Positions 26,209-35,194 of a stretch of DNA of 64,000 nucleotides are shown here, one piece after another. Both the position numbers and the translations under genes were made by a program. This stretch comes from Flavobacterium sp. (lineage in GTDB: Bacteria > Bacteroidota > Bacteroidia > Flavobacteriales > Flavobacteriaceae). A model generated the notes under the pieces. That model was not told where the DNA came from. It worked only from the letters and a program-made list of their open reading frames with translations, and did not search any database. Positions within the stretch are counted from its first letter, which is position 1; the number at the start of each line of letters is the position of its first letter. The DNA lies in contig NZ_SEBR01000010.1 of assembly GCF_004295795.1 (NCBI RefSeq), positions 1-64,000 on the forward strand, read 5' to 3'.

Positions 26209-28262
26209 CGTTTCAGTGAAAAGTGTCCGCGGATCGTAGGAATTTGCGTGCCCGATTCGAACACGAACCAATAATCGTCGCTCGGAAGTGCTTTGCCGTT
26301 GTAAGTTCCGTCCCAAAACAGACTCTCGCGATTCAGCGTTTTGATAAACTTGCCGAACCTGTCGTAAATCTGGGTCGAGGCTTTCGGATAGAAAATCATT
26401 CCATTTACTGTCCACAAATCGTGGAAACCGTCGGTGTTCGGTGTAAAATAGTCCGGAATCACTATTGTTTTCGTATACGGAAAATCGTCGCCTCCGCAAC
26501 CGTGTATCGATTGCGCATAGAGTGTCGTGATGTCTGAACCCGAGATCACGAAAACCGGCGAATTCTGCCAGTTCACGCCGTCGAGCGAATATTCGAAATC
26601 GCCCGAATTGCTTGTTAAGATCGTGAGTTCATTCCCATAAAGAACCGCTCCGATTATCTCCGGAATATTTTTCTGCAAAACCGTGAAAGTCTTGGTCGCG
26701 CTGCAATTCGCGGGCGCCGGAGTGGTTACCGTGACCGTGAAAACACCTTGTCCAAAAACCGCGATTTGCTGCGAAGTTTGGCCCGTTGACCACAAATACG
26801 AAACGCCGGTGATTCCCGCGTCCAGAATGGCGCTTCCGTTTTCGCAAATGCCTACGTTCGGTTCGTCCTGAACTTGCGGAATCGGGTAAATGGTGACATC
26901 GACAGCAACTCGCGCGCCCGGGCAGGAATTGCTCAAGACTTCGGCATAGTAAGTCGTCGACTGGTTCAAAACCGGAGTCGTGAACGAATTTCCAGTGGCG
27001 ATCGAATTTCCGCCTGTGGCCGTCGTATACCAATTGATTGTGCCAGAACTAGCCGTGGCCGAAATTGTTACGCTGCCTTCGCAAGAGGCCGCGTTCGTCG
27101 TCGAAGTGATCGTGGGAATGTCGTTTATGGTAGCCGTTACCGGATTTCGTGTTCCGGTCGTGCAACCCACATCGTAAGCCGATGCGAAAAATATCGTGGT
27201 TTGGTTCAGGATTGGTGTCGTGAAATTGCTTCCCGTTGCCACGATATTGCCGCCCGTAGCCGCGTCATACCAAGTCACTGATCCGTTTTGGGCTTGTGCG
27301 CTTAAAGTCAATGACGAAGATCCGCAGCCTGTTGCGCCCGTCGTCGCCGAAATCGACTGAATTACCATCGAAGTCGTCGCTGAAATATTTAGAATCGGGT
27401 CGCCCGGCATTCCGCCATATTCGACGATAAAACCTTTCGGGACATAATCGCCTCCGCCACCTTCGTCTCCCAAATCGTTCCAGGAACCGTAAATCCCGAC
27501 GCCCGGCGCTGTAATGTGTGCATAATCTTCTTCGTCGAAATTGTTGGGTTCGCCATTGTTCCAGTTCGCGTAATTCGGGGTCGATCCGTTTGCTACGCCG
27601 TTCCAGAAGATGGTTCCGGCTTCCGGTCCCGTCATCCATTTCCAGACGCCTTCGGTTTCGGAATCGCTTCCGCCTATCCAACCTGTTCCGCTGGATTGTT
27701 CTCCGCACAAAGCTGCTTCGTCGGCCGCACCGATTGTCGCCAAATAACCCTGGAGCCCGTAATAGGTCATGTTTTGGGCGGCGACCCTCGCATCTGTCCA
27801 CTTGATGTTGAGGTTTGGGATGAATTGGTAATAGTGTCCGGTTGATGGCAGATAATTGGCATTTCCGGCAGTAATCGAAAAAGTGCGGTTTCCCGACGGA
27901 TTCGCAGCCGAACTCGAGAAAACGATGTCCTCGATCGCCGATTCGAATTGGGCGTAAGTCACCAACTGTCCGGCAACGGCGCTTGTCATCGTAAGTTTTC
28001 CGGTGCTTGTGTTCCAGGTTGTGCTTATGGTGGGATGGTTTCCGGTCAAAGTCAGCAAGTCGGTTCCGTTTTGGTATCCGACAGAAATCTGGACGTATAT
28101 CGCGATTGTGCCGATGTCGTCCGGATCGGTAATCGTCATGTTGTTCACGATCTTGTTAGGCGTTCCCGGACAATAGGCGTTGAATCCGACGGCGCTCAGA
28201 GTTGGCGGAATATTGCCTTGCGAAAAAGCATCCACACTTGGGAAAAGTCCGAAGACAAACAA
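26205..28262 (-). CDS. Surface adhesin with C-type lectin and Ig-like domains and a T9SS type B domain (start frameshifted)
   Basis: The open frame codes for ~685 aa. Order: a cadherin-like N-terminal region, a C-type lectin-like domain at ~150-290 (WTDARVAAQNM, GWIGGSDSETEGVWKWMTG, NWNNGEPNNFDEEDYAHI), two Ig-like repeats (VTWYDAATGGNIVATGSNFTTPILNQTTIFFASA and the close copy INWYTTATGGNSIATGNSFTTPVLNQSTTYYAEV), a PKD-like region, and a type B T9SS tail (YFTPNTDGFHDLWTVNG ... HFSLKR). The in-frame start is only TTG, inside the signal peptide. The obvious ATG at 28285 is out of frame by one base; restoring one A in its A5 run gives MKKVASILLFVFGLFPSVDAFSQ, a complete signal peptide (693 aa in all). 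Confidence 0.88.
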   Translation of the reverse strand: MFVFGLFPSVDAFSQGNIPPTLSAVGFNAYCPGTPNKIVNNMTITDPDDIGTIAIYVQISVGYQNGTDLLTLTGNHPTISTTWNTSTGKLTMTSAVAGQLVTYAQFESAIEDIVFSSSAANPSGNRTFSITAGNANYLPSTGHYYQFIPNLNIKWTDARVAAQNMTYYGLQGYLATIGAADEAALCGEQSSGTGWIGGSDSETEGVWKWMTGPEAGTIFWNGVANGSTPNYANWNNGEPNNFDEEDYAHITAPGVGIYGSWNDLGDEGGGGDYVPKGFIVEYGGMPGDPILNISATTSMVIQSISATTGATGCGSSSLTLSAQAQNGSVTWYDAATGGNIVATGSNFTTPILNQTTIFFASAYDVGCTTGTRNPVTATINDIPTITSTTNAASCEGSVTISATASSGTINWYTTATGGNSIATGNSFTTPVLNQSTTYYAEVLSNSCPGARVAVDVTIYPIPQVQDEPNVGICENGSAILDAGITGVSYLWSTGQTSQQIAVFGQGVFTVTVTTPAPANCSATKTFTVLQKNIPEIIGAVLYGNELTILTSNSGDFEYSLDGVNWQNSPVFVISGSDITTLYAQSIHGCGGDDFPYTKTIVIPDYFTPNTDGFHDLWTVNGMIFYPKASTQIYDRFGKFIKTLNRESLFWDGTYNGKALPSDDYWFVFESGTQIPTIRGHFSLKR

Positions 28263-28295
28263 AAGAATGGAAGCAACTTTTTCATGCAGAAAGAT

Positions 28296-28826
28296 CTAGC
28301 TACGGAGTTTACAAAATATATCCCAAACGACAATGCCGGCCGAAACCGAAATATTTAGCGAGTGTTTCGTGCCAAGCTGCGGAATTTCGATCACGCCGGC
28401 ACAAACCTCGATGGCTTTCTGGTTTACGCCAAAAACTTCGTTTCCGAAGACGAGTGCATAAGTCGTATTGGCTTCTGGCGTAAATTTCTCGAGCGAAATC
28501 GAATTCTCGACTTGTTCTAGCGCATACGTTTTGACGCCTTTTTCCTTCAGTTTGGAAATCGCCTCGACAACGTCTTTTTCGTGTTCCCAAGCCACGGTTT
28601 CGGTCGCGCCCAGTGCCGTTTTGTGGATTTCCTTGTTTGGAGGTGTGGCCGTGATTCCACACAGGATGATTTTTTCGATCAGGAAAGCATCGGCTGTCCG
28701 AAAAACCGAACCGATGTTGTGCAAGCTTCGGATGTCGTCCAAAACCAAGATCAAAGGTGTTTTTTTTGCCGATTTGAAGTCCAATACAGATAATCGGTCA
28801 AGTTCGCTGTTGTCGAGTTTACGCAT
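28296..28826 (-). CDS. TrmH family (SpoU) RNA 2'-O-methyltransferase
   Basis: A 176-aa SPOUT methyltransferase. Motif 1 is RSLHNIGSVFRTADAF, motif 2 YALVFGNEVFGV, and motif 3 IEIPQLGTKHSLNISVSAGIVVWD, including the knot segment that binds S-adenosylmethionine. Small TrmH-like proteins modify tRNA or rRNA; the exact target cannot be assigned. Its stop is 10 bp before the ATG of the adhesin gene, so both may share a transcript. Confidence 0.9.
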   Translation of the reverse strand: MRKLDNSELDRLSVLDFKSAKKTPLILVLDDIRSLHNIGSVFRTADAFLIEKIILCGITATPPNKEIHKTALGATETVAWEHEKDVVEAISKLKEKGVKTYALEQVENSISLEKFTPEANTTYALVFGNEVFGVNQKAIEVCAGVIEIPQLGTKHSLNISVSAGIVVWDIFCKLRS

Positions 28827-28850
28827 TATTTTTTTGGATAATAGATGATG

Positions 28851-28869
28851 GACGGATAGATAATAGACG
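28851..28869. repeat. Dispersed repeat, inverted copy of the 23.15-kb tandem repeat core
   Basis: GACGGATAGATAATAGACG is the exact reverse complement of 23152-23170. Both lie in short intergenic gaps after minus-strand genes or at gene starts. Flanking sequence is a degenerate continuation (TAATAGATGATGGACGG). Confidence 0.8.
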
Positions 28870-28902
28870 ATAACCTCAAAGTCGACAACATCCGTCTTAA
28901 TA

Positions 28903-28932
28903 AAAAAAGCTTCCCGGTTAAGAGAAGCTTTT
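28903..28932 (-). terminator. Terminator after the DUF1573 gene
   Basis: A 9-bp stem (AAAAGCTTC / GAAGCTTTT) is followed on the minus strand by a T-rich tract, 20 bp past the DUF1573 stop. Confidence 0.8.
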
Positions 28933-28952
28933 CAAATTATAAGTAAGATTTA

Positions 28953-29399
28953 TTAGCCTTTCGGAGCATCAGTTTCAAGGACAGTTCCCTTGATAGTCAA
29001 AACTTTAGGTTGCTCAGAAGCGTTTGAAGTAACAGTTACGGTCTTGGTGAAAGCACCAACGCGCTCCGTAGCATATTTGACTCCGATAACTCCTCTTGCA
29101 CCTGGCATGATCGGTTCAGTGGGTTTTGTTGGAACCGTACATCCGCAAGAGCCGGTTGCATTAGTGATGATAAGTGGCTTGTTTCCGTTGTTGTTGAAAA
29201 CAAACTCGCGCTTTCCATCAGCGTTTTTGTTTATTGTTCCGTAGTCGATAGTCTCGTTTTCGAACACGATTCCAGGACCTTCAACTTTTGGAGCATTGGC
29301 AGCAGGCGTAGCTTTCTTAGCTGTAGCCTTTTTGGTCTGGGCTTGGGAAACCGTTAGCCCACCGATAGTTAGCATGGCCAACAAAAGGTATTTTTTCAT
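28953..29399 (-). CDS. DUF1573 domain-containing secreted protein
   Basis: A 148-aa protein with a signal peptide (MKKYLLLAMLTIGGLTVSQAQ), a K/A/P-rich linker, then the DUF1573 core (IDYGTINKNADGKREFVFNNNGNKPLIITNATGSCGCTVP ... FTKTVTVTSNASEQPKVLTIKGTV). The fold is an immunoglobulin/ASPM-SPD-2-Hydin type domain. Common in Bacteroidota in several copies; role unknown. Divergent from mutS. Confidence 0.9.
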   Translation of the reverse strand: MKKYLLLAMLTIGGLTVSQAQTKKATAKKATPAANAPKVEGPGIVFENETIDYGTINKNADGKREFVFNNNGNKPLIITNATGSCGCTVPTKPTEPIMPGARGVIGVKYATERVGAFTKTVTVTSNASEQPKVLTIKGTVLETDAPKG

Positions 29400-29558
29400 G
29401 TTTTTATGGTTTTAAAAAGTGACGGACAAATTTATTGAAAAATTGCAGACACGTCTTGATTAACGTCTTAAAATTAATTTAATTTTTCGGTTGAAGTCGG
29501 CAATGGCAAAAATCGTAAATTCGCCAATCGATTTTTTTTACCCTAAAACCCTAGAATT

Positions 29559-32165
29559 TTGGCAGTCAAACAGAAAGAAGCGAAGGAAACGCCGCTCATG
29601 AAACAATACAATGAGATCAAGCGAAAATATCCCGACGCTTGCCTTTTGTTTCGCGTGGGCGACTTTTACGAGACTTTTGGTGAAGATGCGATCCGCGCGG
29701 CGAAAATTCTCGGAATCGTGCAAACCAAGCGAGGTGCGGGCTCTGAAACCGAAACCGCGTTGGCCGGATTTCCACATCATTCGTTGAATACGTATCTGCC
29801 AAAATTGGTAAAAGCCGGATTGAGAGTCGCCGTATGCGATCAGCTCGAAGATCCGAAAATGACCAAGACGATCGTGAAGCGTGGAGTAACCGAATTGGTA
29901 ACGCCCGGAGTTTCGATGAACGACGAGGTTTTGATCTCGAAATCGAACAACTTTTTGGCCGCGATCCATTTTGGGAAAAAATTGCTCGGAGTGTCGTTTT
30001 TGGACGTTTCGACAGGCGAATTTTTGACTTCACAAGGAAATTCCGAGTACGTCGACAAATTGCTGCAGAATTTCAGTCCATCCGAGATTTTGGTTCCGAA
30101 GGCTTGCAAACAGGATTTCCAGGCCTTGTTCGGACAAAGTTTCCACACTTTCTATCTCGAGGATTGGGTTTTCAAGCACGATTACGCGTTCGAATCGCTC
30201 AACAACCATTTCAGGACAACATCGCTAAAAGGTTTCGGGATCGACGAGTTGCCTGACGGGATCGTGGCGTCGGGTGCGATTTTGTATTATCTGTCAGAAA
30301 CACAACACAATAAATTACAGCACATTACCGCGATCCAGCGCATTGCCGAAGACGCTTATGTTTGGATGGACCGCTTTACGATCCGCAATCTCGAGTTGTA
30401 TCACAGCTACAATCCGAATGCCGTTACGCTTCTCGACGTGATCGACCGCACGCTTTCGCCTATGGGCGGACGTTTGCTCAAACGCTGGCTCGCGCTTCCG
30501 TTGAAAGATGCCGACAGGATTCGCAATCGCCATCAAATTGTCGGTTATCTGAAGGATAACTCAGAGGTGCTCAAAAATATCCAATTTCAGATTAAGCAAA
30601 TGAGCGATCTGGAGCGCCTGATCTCGAAAATCGCCACGGGGAAAGTTTCGCCACGTGAAGTCGTTTACCTCAAGGATTCGTTGAACGCGATTGTTCCGAT
30701 AAAAGAATTGGCTTCGAAAAGCGACAATGAATCGGTAAAGAAAATGGGAGAAAACCTTGACAGTTGCGACGATCTGCGCGCGAAAATTGCACAAATGCTC
30801 AATCCCGAAGCGCCGGTTGCGATCGCGAAAGGAAACGCTATTGCCAAAGGCGTGAATCCGGAACTCGACGAATTGCGCGCGATTTCGACATCGGGAAAGG
30901 AATTTCTGGAAAGGATCGAGAAAGCCGAATCGGAAAGAACCGGAATTTCATCGCTCAAAATTTCGTTCAACAATGTTTTCGGTTACTATATAGAAGTCCG
31001 GAATGCGCACAAAGACAAAGTTCCGACCGAATGGATCCGGAAACAGACTTTGGTGAACGCCGAGCGCTACATCACCGAAGAACTCAAGGAATACGAATCG
31101 AAGATTTTGGGTGCCGAGGAGAAAATCCAAAAGCTCGAATCGGAACTTTTTGAACAATTGGTTTCGTGGATAGCGGGTTATATCAAGCCTGTGCAAATGA
31201 ACGCGAACTTGGTGGCGCAGCTTGACTGTCTGTCGTCTTTCGCGCAATTGGCCATCGAAAACAAATATGTGCAACCTACGATCGACGAATCTTTCGAACT
31301 CGAAATCAAGGACGGACGCCATCCGGTTATCGAAAAACAACTTCCGGTTGGAACGCCTTACATCGCAAACGACGTTTATCTCGACCGCGACAATCAGCAG
31401 ATCATCATGATCACCGGACCGAACATGTCTGGTAAATCGGCGATTTTGCGTCAGACGGCGCTTATAGTCTTGCTGGCGCAGATGGGAAGTTTCGTGCCGG
31501 CCAAAAGCGTGCGCATGGGAATTGTCGACAAGATTTTTACGCGTGTAGGCGCATCGGACAATATTTCGATGGGCGAGTCGACGTTTATGGTTGAAATGAA
31601 CGAAACGGCTTCGATTTTGAACAATCTGTCTGACCGAAGTTTGGTGCTTTTGGACGAAATCGGCCGCGGAACCAGTACTTACGACGGAATTTCCATAGCT
31701 TGGGCAATCGCCGAATATCTGCACGAACATCCAGGGAAACCCAAGACTTTGTTCGCGACGCATTATCACGAGTTGAACGAAATGACCGAAATCCTTCCGC
31801 GAATCAAGAATTTCAATGTTTCGGTGAAAGAACTCAAGGACAATGTTTTATTTATCCGAAAATTGGTCGAAGGCGGAAGCGCGCACAGCTTCGGAATCCA
31901 CGTGGCAAAAATGGCCGGAATGCCGCAAATGGTGATTTCGAAAGCCCAGAAATTGCTCAAAAAACTCGAGAAAGATCATTCTGGCGAGGCTTTGAACGGA
32001 AATATGGTCAAGGAAGATGAACTGCAACTGAGTTTTTTCAATCTCGACGATCCGCTTTTGCTTGAAATCAAGGAAGAGATCCTGAGTACGAACATCGACA
32101 ACCTCACGCCGGTCGAGGCTTTGATGAAGCTCAATGAAATCAAGCGAATGTTGACCAAAAAATAA
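29559..32165 (+). CDS. mutS: DNA mismatch repair protein MutS
   Basis: An 868-aa mismatch-recognition ATPase. The mismatch-binding Phe-X-Glu motif is in [11 protein letters not shown], Walker A is [13 protein letters not shown], Walker B is [16 protein letters not shown], and the helix-turn-helix region follows (THYHELNEM). The preferred start is TTG at 29559 ([34 protein letters not shown]), since residues before the ATG at 29598 already resemble MutS N-termini. An alternative start at 29598 is possible. Confidence 0.95.
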   Translation: MAVKQKEAKETPLMKQYNEIKRKYPDACLLFRVGDFYETFGEDAIRAAKILGIVQTKRGAGSETETALAGFPHHSLNTYLPKLVKAGLRVAVCDQLEDPKMTKTIVKRGVTELVTPGVSMNDEVLISKSNNFLAAIHFGKKLLGVSFLDVSTGEFLTSQGNSEYVDKLLQNFSPSEILVPKACKQDFQALFGQSFHTFYLEDWVFKHDYAFESLNNHFRTTSLKGFGIDELPDGIVASGAILYYLSETQHNKLQHITAIQRIAEDAYVWMDRFTIRNLELYHSYNPNAVTLLDVIDRTLSPMGGRLLKRWLALPLKDADRIRNRHQIVGYLKDNSEVLKNIQFQIKQMSDLERLISKIATGKVSPREVVYLKDSLNAIVPIKELASKSDNESVKKMGENLDSCDDLRAKIAQMLNPEAPVAIAKGNAIAKGVNPELDELRAISTSGKEFLERIEKAESERTGISSLKISFNNVFGYYIEVRNAHKDKVPTEWIRKQTLVNAERYITEELKEYESKILGAEEKIQKLESELFEQLVSWIAGYIKPVQMNANLVAQLDCLSSFAQLAIENKYVQPTIDESFELEIKDGRHPVIEKQLPVGTPYIANDVYLDRDNQQIIMITGPNMSGKSAILRQTALIVLLAQMGSFVPAKSVRMGIVDKIFTRVGASDNISMGESTFMVEMNETASILNNLSDRSLVLLDEIGRGTSTYDGISIAWAIAEYLHEHPGKPKTLFATHYHELNEMTEILPRIKNFNVSVKELKDNVLFIRKLVEGGSAHSFGIHVAKMAGMPQMVISKAQKLLKKLEKDHSGEALNGNMVKEDELQLSFFNLDDPLLLEIKEEILSTNIDNLTPVEALMKLNEIKRMLTKK

Positions 32166-32230
32166 TTTTGTGTTATCGTTCCCGAAATCAAGAGATTAGA
32201 AATCGGAGATAATTTTTTCTTTGAAAAGAC

Positions 32231-32260
32231 TTGCGTTTTTGGTTTATTGTCTTAAATTTG
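32231..32260 (+). promoter_or_regulatory. Bacteroidota-type promoter for the tRNA-Gly/tRNA-Leu pair
   Basis: TTG at 32231-32233, a 19-bp spacer, and TAAATTTG at 32253-32260 match the -33/-7 consensus. It lies 44 bp upstream of tRNA-Gly. Confidence 0.7.
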
Positions 32261-32303
32261 CCTCCGCATTACAGCAATGTGTGCATTTGAAATAGTGAAG
32301 TAC

Positions 32304-32376
32304 GCGAAAATAGCTCAGTTGGTAGAGCGCCACCTTGCCAAGGTGGAGGTCGCGGGTTCGAATCCCGTTTTTCGCT
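32304..32376 (+). tRNA. tRNA-Gly (GCC)
   Basis: A 73-nt cloverleaf: acceptor GCGAAAA / TTTTCGC with discriminator T, D arm TAGCTCAGTTGGTAGAGC, anticodon stem CCACC / GGTGG around loop TTGCCAA (anticodon GCC), and T arm with GGTTCGAATCC. No encoded CCA. Followed 14 nt later by tRNA-Leu. Confidence 0.96.
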
Positions 32377-32390
32377 CCAAAGTGACTACC

Positions 32391-32476
32391 GCTCGGATGG
32401 TGAAATCGGTAGACACGCTGGACTTAAAATCCAGTGGGCAGTAATGCCTGTGCGGGTTCAAGTCCCGCTCCGAGTA
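32391..32476 (+). tRNA. tRNA-Leu (TAA)
   Basis: An 86-nt class II tRNA. The acceptor stem is GCTCGGA / TCCGAGT (one G-T pair), the anticodon stem-loop is CTGGA CTTAAAA TCCAG with anticodon TAA, the long variable arm follows (GTGGGCAGTAATGCCTGT), and the T arm contains GGTTCAAGTCC. No encoded CCA. Confidence 0.95.
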
Positions 32477-32481
32477 CAAAG

Positions 32482-32524
32482 AAAACCCGTAACGAATTTA
32501 TTATTAATTCTTTACGGGTTTTTT
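32482..32524. terminator. Terminator after the tRNA pair
   Basis: A long stem (AAAACCCGTAA / TTACGGGTTTT, with a bulged inner part GAATT / AATTC) is followed by a T6 tract. It can also end the convergent minus-strand B12-associated transcript that stops at 32556. Confidence 0.8.
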
Positions 32525-32555
32525 GTTTGTTGTTTGTCAGACTTGTGTCAAGCGA

Positions 32556-33521
32556 CTATTTCTTCATCACTTTCACCACTTTTGTCTTTTCCCCAATCTT
32601 GATTTTCGCCAGATATATTCCTATCGGCAAATGCGTCAGATCGATCGTGTTTCCCGATATTTTCTGAGGTGCGACAACCATTTTTCCGTCGAGGGCAAAA
32701 ATCGAAAATACGCAATTTTCGTCTGAGTTGACATGGATTTCTCCGGATGTCGGATTCGGATAGACACTGACTTCCGACAAATCCTGATCATTGACGCCAA
32801 GCGATTGCTGATGGATCACACCGACGGCCTGCAGGTCGAATCCGCAAGAATTGAATGGCGTGGGAAACGAATCGTTCACGGCGTTTCCGAAACTGTCTTG
32901 AGAAGCGAAATCAGGGTTGATCGATCCTACGACGTCGATGATTTTGACATGTGTGATACTATTCTTGTCCAAAAGCGCATCGTCAGGCAAATCGGACAAA
33001 TCGAAAGGCGTTCCGTAAAGCGCGGCATATTTTCCGGCGAGATTGTTCAGATACGGCGCAGAAGGCGTTCCGAATGAACCTATTTGGGTCGCGGTCTCCG
33101 TTTGGCTGTGATTCGGAAAACGGAAAAAATGCTGTCCGTCAGAACTCACTTCGACAAATGCCAATTCGAGATAAGCCGTGCTGCCGTTTTCAAAAACCGC
33201 GAAGTCGAACCCTTCGTCATTTCGGACGGCAGAGTCAAAAGTTGCGATCGCAAAACCGCCATCGCCAAGACTTACGGTGTTTCCGTCGGGAAAACCTGTC
33301 GCGTACTCCGGAAGTCCGGCCGAGGCGAAATTGCTTCCGGCGGCGGTAAGAGTCGGATTCGAAATATTGACATACCCGCGCTCGACCGAAATTTCCGTTG
33401 CCCAAGCGACAAAATTCGGGCTTTCTTTGGGAATCGCAGTCGAACCGGCCTCGCCCGCAGCCGGTGGATAACTTTGGGCGAGACAAGTCAGACTTAGAAA
33501 ACAGAGCAGCGAAAAACGCAT
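32556..33521 (-). CDS. T9SS type A secreted protein in the cobalamin riboswitch operon
   Basis: A 321-aa protein with a signal peptide (MRFSLLCFLSLTCLAQ), a beta-rich body, and a type A T9SS tail (VSVYPNPTSGEIHVNS ... GIYLAKIKIGEKTKVVKVMKK). The body contains VSLGDGGFAIATFDSAVRNDEGFDFAVFEN and SSDGQHFFRFPNHSQT, and reads like a carbohydrate-binding/discoidin-type fold, but I cannot name the family. Its ATG overlaps the stop of the beta-propeller gene (TAATG), so it lies in the same riboswitch-controlled transcript. By position it is a candidate accessory protein in cobalamin capture at the surface. That role is inferred. Confidence 0.75.
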   Translation of the reverse strand: MRFSLLCFLSLTCLAQSYPPAAGEAGSTAIPKESPNFVAWATEISVERGYVNISNPTLTAAGSNFASAGLPEYATGFPDGNTVSLGDGGFAIATFDSAVRNDEGFDFAVFENGSTAYLELAFVEVSSDGQHFFRFPNHSQTETATQIGSFGTPSAPYLNNLAGKYAALYGTPFDLSDLPDDALLDKNSITHVKIIDVVGSINPDFASQDSFGNAVNDSFPTPFNSCGFDLQAVGVIHQQSLGVNDQDLSEVSVYPNPTSGEIHVNSDENCVFSIFALDGKMVVAPQKISGNTIDLTHLPIGIYLAKIKIGEKTKVVKVMKK

Positions 33522-34816
33522 TATTTTACGAGGATTTTTGTCGTGACGACGCCTTTTTGCGTGGCGATTTGCGCCAGATATTGTCCCGATTGCAAGCTTG
33601 TCACGTCAATACCAAGTTGGTTTGACGCATTTTGTTCGAGTACTTTTCGTCCGGTGAGATCGAATAGAGAGACCGGGACGACTTCTTCGGAATTCACGAA
33701 AAACTTGTCGCTTGTTGGGTTTGGATACGCGAACAACGCCAATTTTCGAGTAGGATTCGGAACGGACAAATTCGGTTCGGCTTTGTAGAAACCGTTCGGG
33801 ATCACGCCGACGACATAATTTGTGACTGCCGTGCCGTTAGCGTCATAAACAAAGGCCGTTCCTGGGGAAACGTAATTTCCGGCGTCGGCTACATAGAGTT
33901 TTCCGTCGATGAAATTGAGTCCGTAAATGCCGTAAACGCCTTGTTCGCCAAGAGCGATTATCGCCGGAGCGTTCAATCCCAAAGAAGAGATTTCGCCTTT
34001 GTACACGTTCGCGTCGTTGGTAAAGAAAATACTTCCGTTGCCCGAACTTTGTAAATTCGCCGGATTCATGCCGTTCCAAGTAAGGCTTTCCTCGACCTCA
34101 TTGTCGCTGAGGTCGATCTTGTAAAGTCCGCCGGAGGTTTGCGTTCCTGACCAAGACGGTTTCCCGCCGCACAAAACGTAAAGGAATCCGTTGTCGACCA
34201 CATAAGAATTCGGGACGTCGCCAACTGCAATCGAAGTCGTGAGCGTCTCGGTTTGAGGATTCACGATCGATACCGAATTCCCGAATCCGTAACCGCCTTG
34301 ATGCAAAATGTAAAGTTGGTTATTGATTGCCGCAATGCGCTCGGCACCTTCAGCAAGCGGGATCGTGTTTTCCACGATGTTAGTTTCCAAATCGAGAACC
34401 GCGAGGTAGTCGTCGTTTGCGTTTGCGCCGCTTCCCCAATTGGTAATGAAGCCTTTTCCATCGACAAAAGCCATATACCGCGGATTGTTCAAACCTGTAC
34501 TAACAGTAGCGACGAGTTCGAAAGTCATGCGGTCGACGATTTTTATCGTGTTGGAAATATTGAGTACGATGTAAGCGTAATTTCCGTAGAACGTCAGGCT
34601 TTGTGCCGTGTCACCCAAAGATCCGGCCGACGGATTCGCGCTTGCGAAAATGTTGTTCTGTAGCGATCCTGAGTTTGGGATGTAGGAAACCGAGGCGTTG
34701 TTGCTTCCGGCTCCGCCTTCGTTGAGCACGAAAATGCCGTTGTCGAACGATTGCGCATCGGCTGCGACCGAAATCAGTCCAAAAAGCATTGCAAAAAAAG
34801 TGTAGATATGTTTCAT
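33521..34816 (-). CDS. DUF5074/YncE-like beta-propeller with T9SS type A domain; BtuG-like candidate
   Basis: ATG at 34816 opens a signal peptide (MKHIYTFFAMLFGLISVAADAQ); the track's longer start is not credible. The 431-aa protein has blade-like repeats (YAYIVLNISNTIKIVDRMTFELVATVSTGLNNPRYMAF, YLAVLDLETNIVENTIPLAEGAERIAAINNQLYILH, VSIVNPQTETLTTSIAVGDVPNSYVVDNGFLYVLCGG), then a type A T9SS tail (LALFAYPNPTSDKFFVNS ... AQIATQKGVVTTKILVK). In Bacteroides, YncE-like BtuG lipoproteins bind B12 at the surface and hand it to BtuB. The cobalamin riboswitch directly upstream makes a BtuG-like role likely here. A T9SS tail in place of a lipid anchor is notable. Confidence 0.82.
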   Translation of the reverse strand: MKHIYTFFAMLFGLISVAADAQSFDNGIFVLNEGGAGSNNASVSYIPNSGSLQNNIFASANPSAGSLGDTAQSLTFYGNYAYIVLNISNTIKIVDRMTFELVATVSTGLNNPRYMAFVDGKGFITNWGSGANANDDYLAVLDLETNIVENTIPLAEGAERIAAINNQLYILHQGGYGFGNSVSIVNPQTETLTTSIAVGDVPNSYVVDNGFLYVLCGGKPSWSGTQTSGGLYKIDLSDNEVEESLTWNGMNPANLQSSGNGSIFFTNDANVYKGEISSLGLNAPAIIALGEQGVYGIYGLNFIDGKLYVADAGNYVSPGTAFVYDANGTAVTNYVVGVIPNGFYKAEPNLSVPNPTRKLALFAYPNPTSDKFFVNSEEVVPVSLFDLTGRKVLEQNASNQLGIDVTSLQSGQYLAQIATQKGVVTTKILVK

Positions 34817-34918
34817 GTTACAAAATTTACAAATGAAACATCGGGAAATGGAGAAGCGGGCGCGAACGCCAAAATGCCTCAAATCTTTTTTCCCGAAGAT
34901 TCGCGATGAATGTCGATT

Positions 34919-35082
34919 GAGGCAGGTCTCCTGGCTTGCGTCTTGGCCGCGCCTTCCCATATTTTCATACAGTGGCTTTAGGATGCGGCAAGCTTTTTAG
35001 CTTACAGTTGCGGGAACAGCTTTGGATTTTCACCAAATTCCCTTTTAATGCTTTGCGCGAAAAACGATCGGCAAGGCAACCA
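34919..35082 (-). promoter_or_regulatory. Cobalamin riboswitch upstream of the beta-propeller gene
   Basis: Read on the minus strand, the segment has the conserved elements in order: GGGAATTTGGTGAAAATCC, GCTGTTCCCGCAACTGTAAG, AAGCCACTGTATG, a GGGAAGG box, and the B12 box AGCCAGGAGACCTGCC. It lies ~100 nt upstream of the start codon at 34816. Binding of adenosylcobalamin normally represses downstream genes. Confidence 0.93.
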
Positions 35083-35194
35083 AAATCGCGGCAAAGGTAA
35101 AGCAATTCTTTTCAAATTGGCAAAACGCTAAGAATTCCTTGGAATTTAAACGATACCTTTGCGGCTTTTAAGTTCTTTCTTAATTCTTCAACCG

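Noticed and set aside
27000-27300. Repeated sequence inside the lectin adhesin as a mobile or CRISPR repeat
   Set aside because: It is a pair of duplicated Ig-like protein domains in frame (NWYTTATGGNSIATG / TWYDAATGGNIVATG).
30948-31769. 273-aa minus-strand ORF opposite mutS
   Set aside because: Lies opposite the conserved MutS ATPase region; His/Arg-rich shadow.
32434-32667. 77-aa ORF beginning inside tRNA-Leu
   Set aside because: Starts in the tRNA and crosses a terminator; no similarity to any protein I know.
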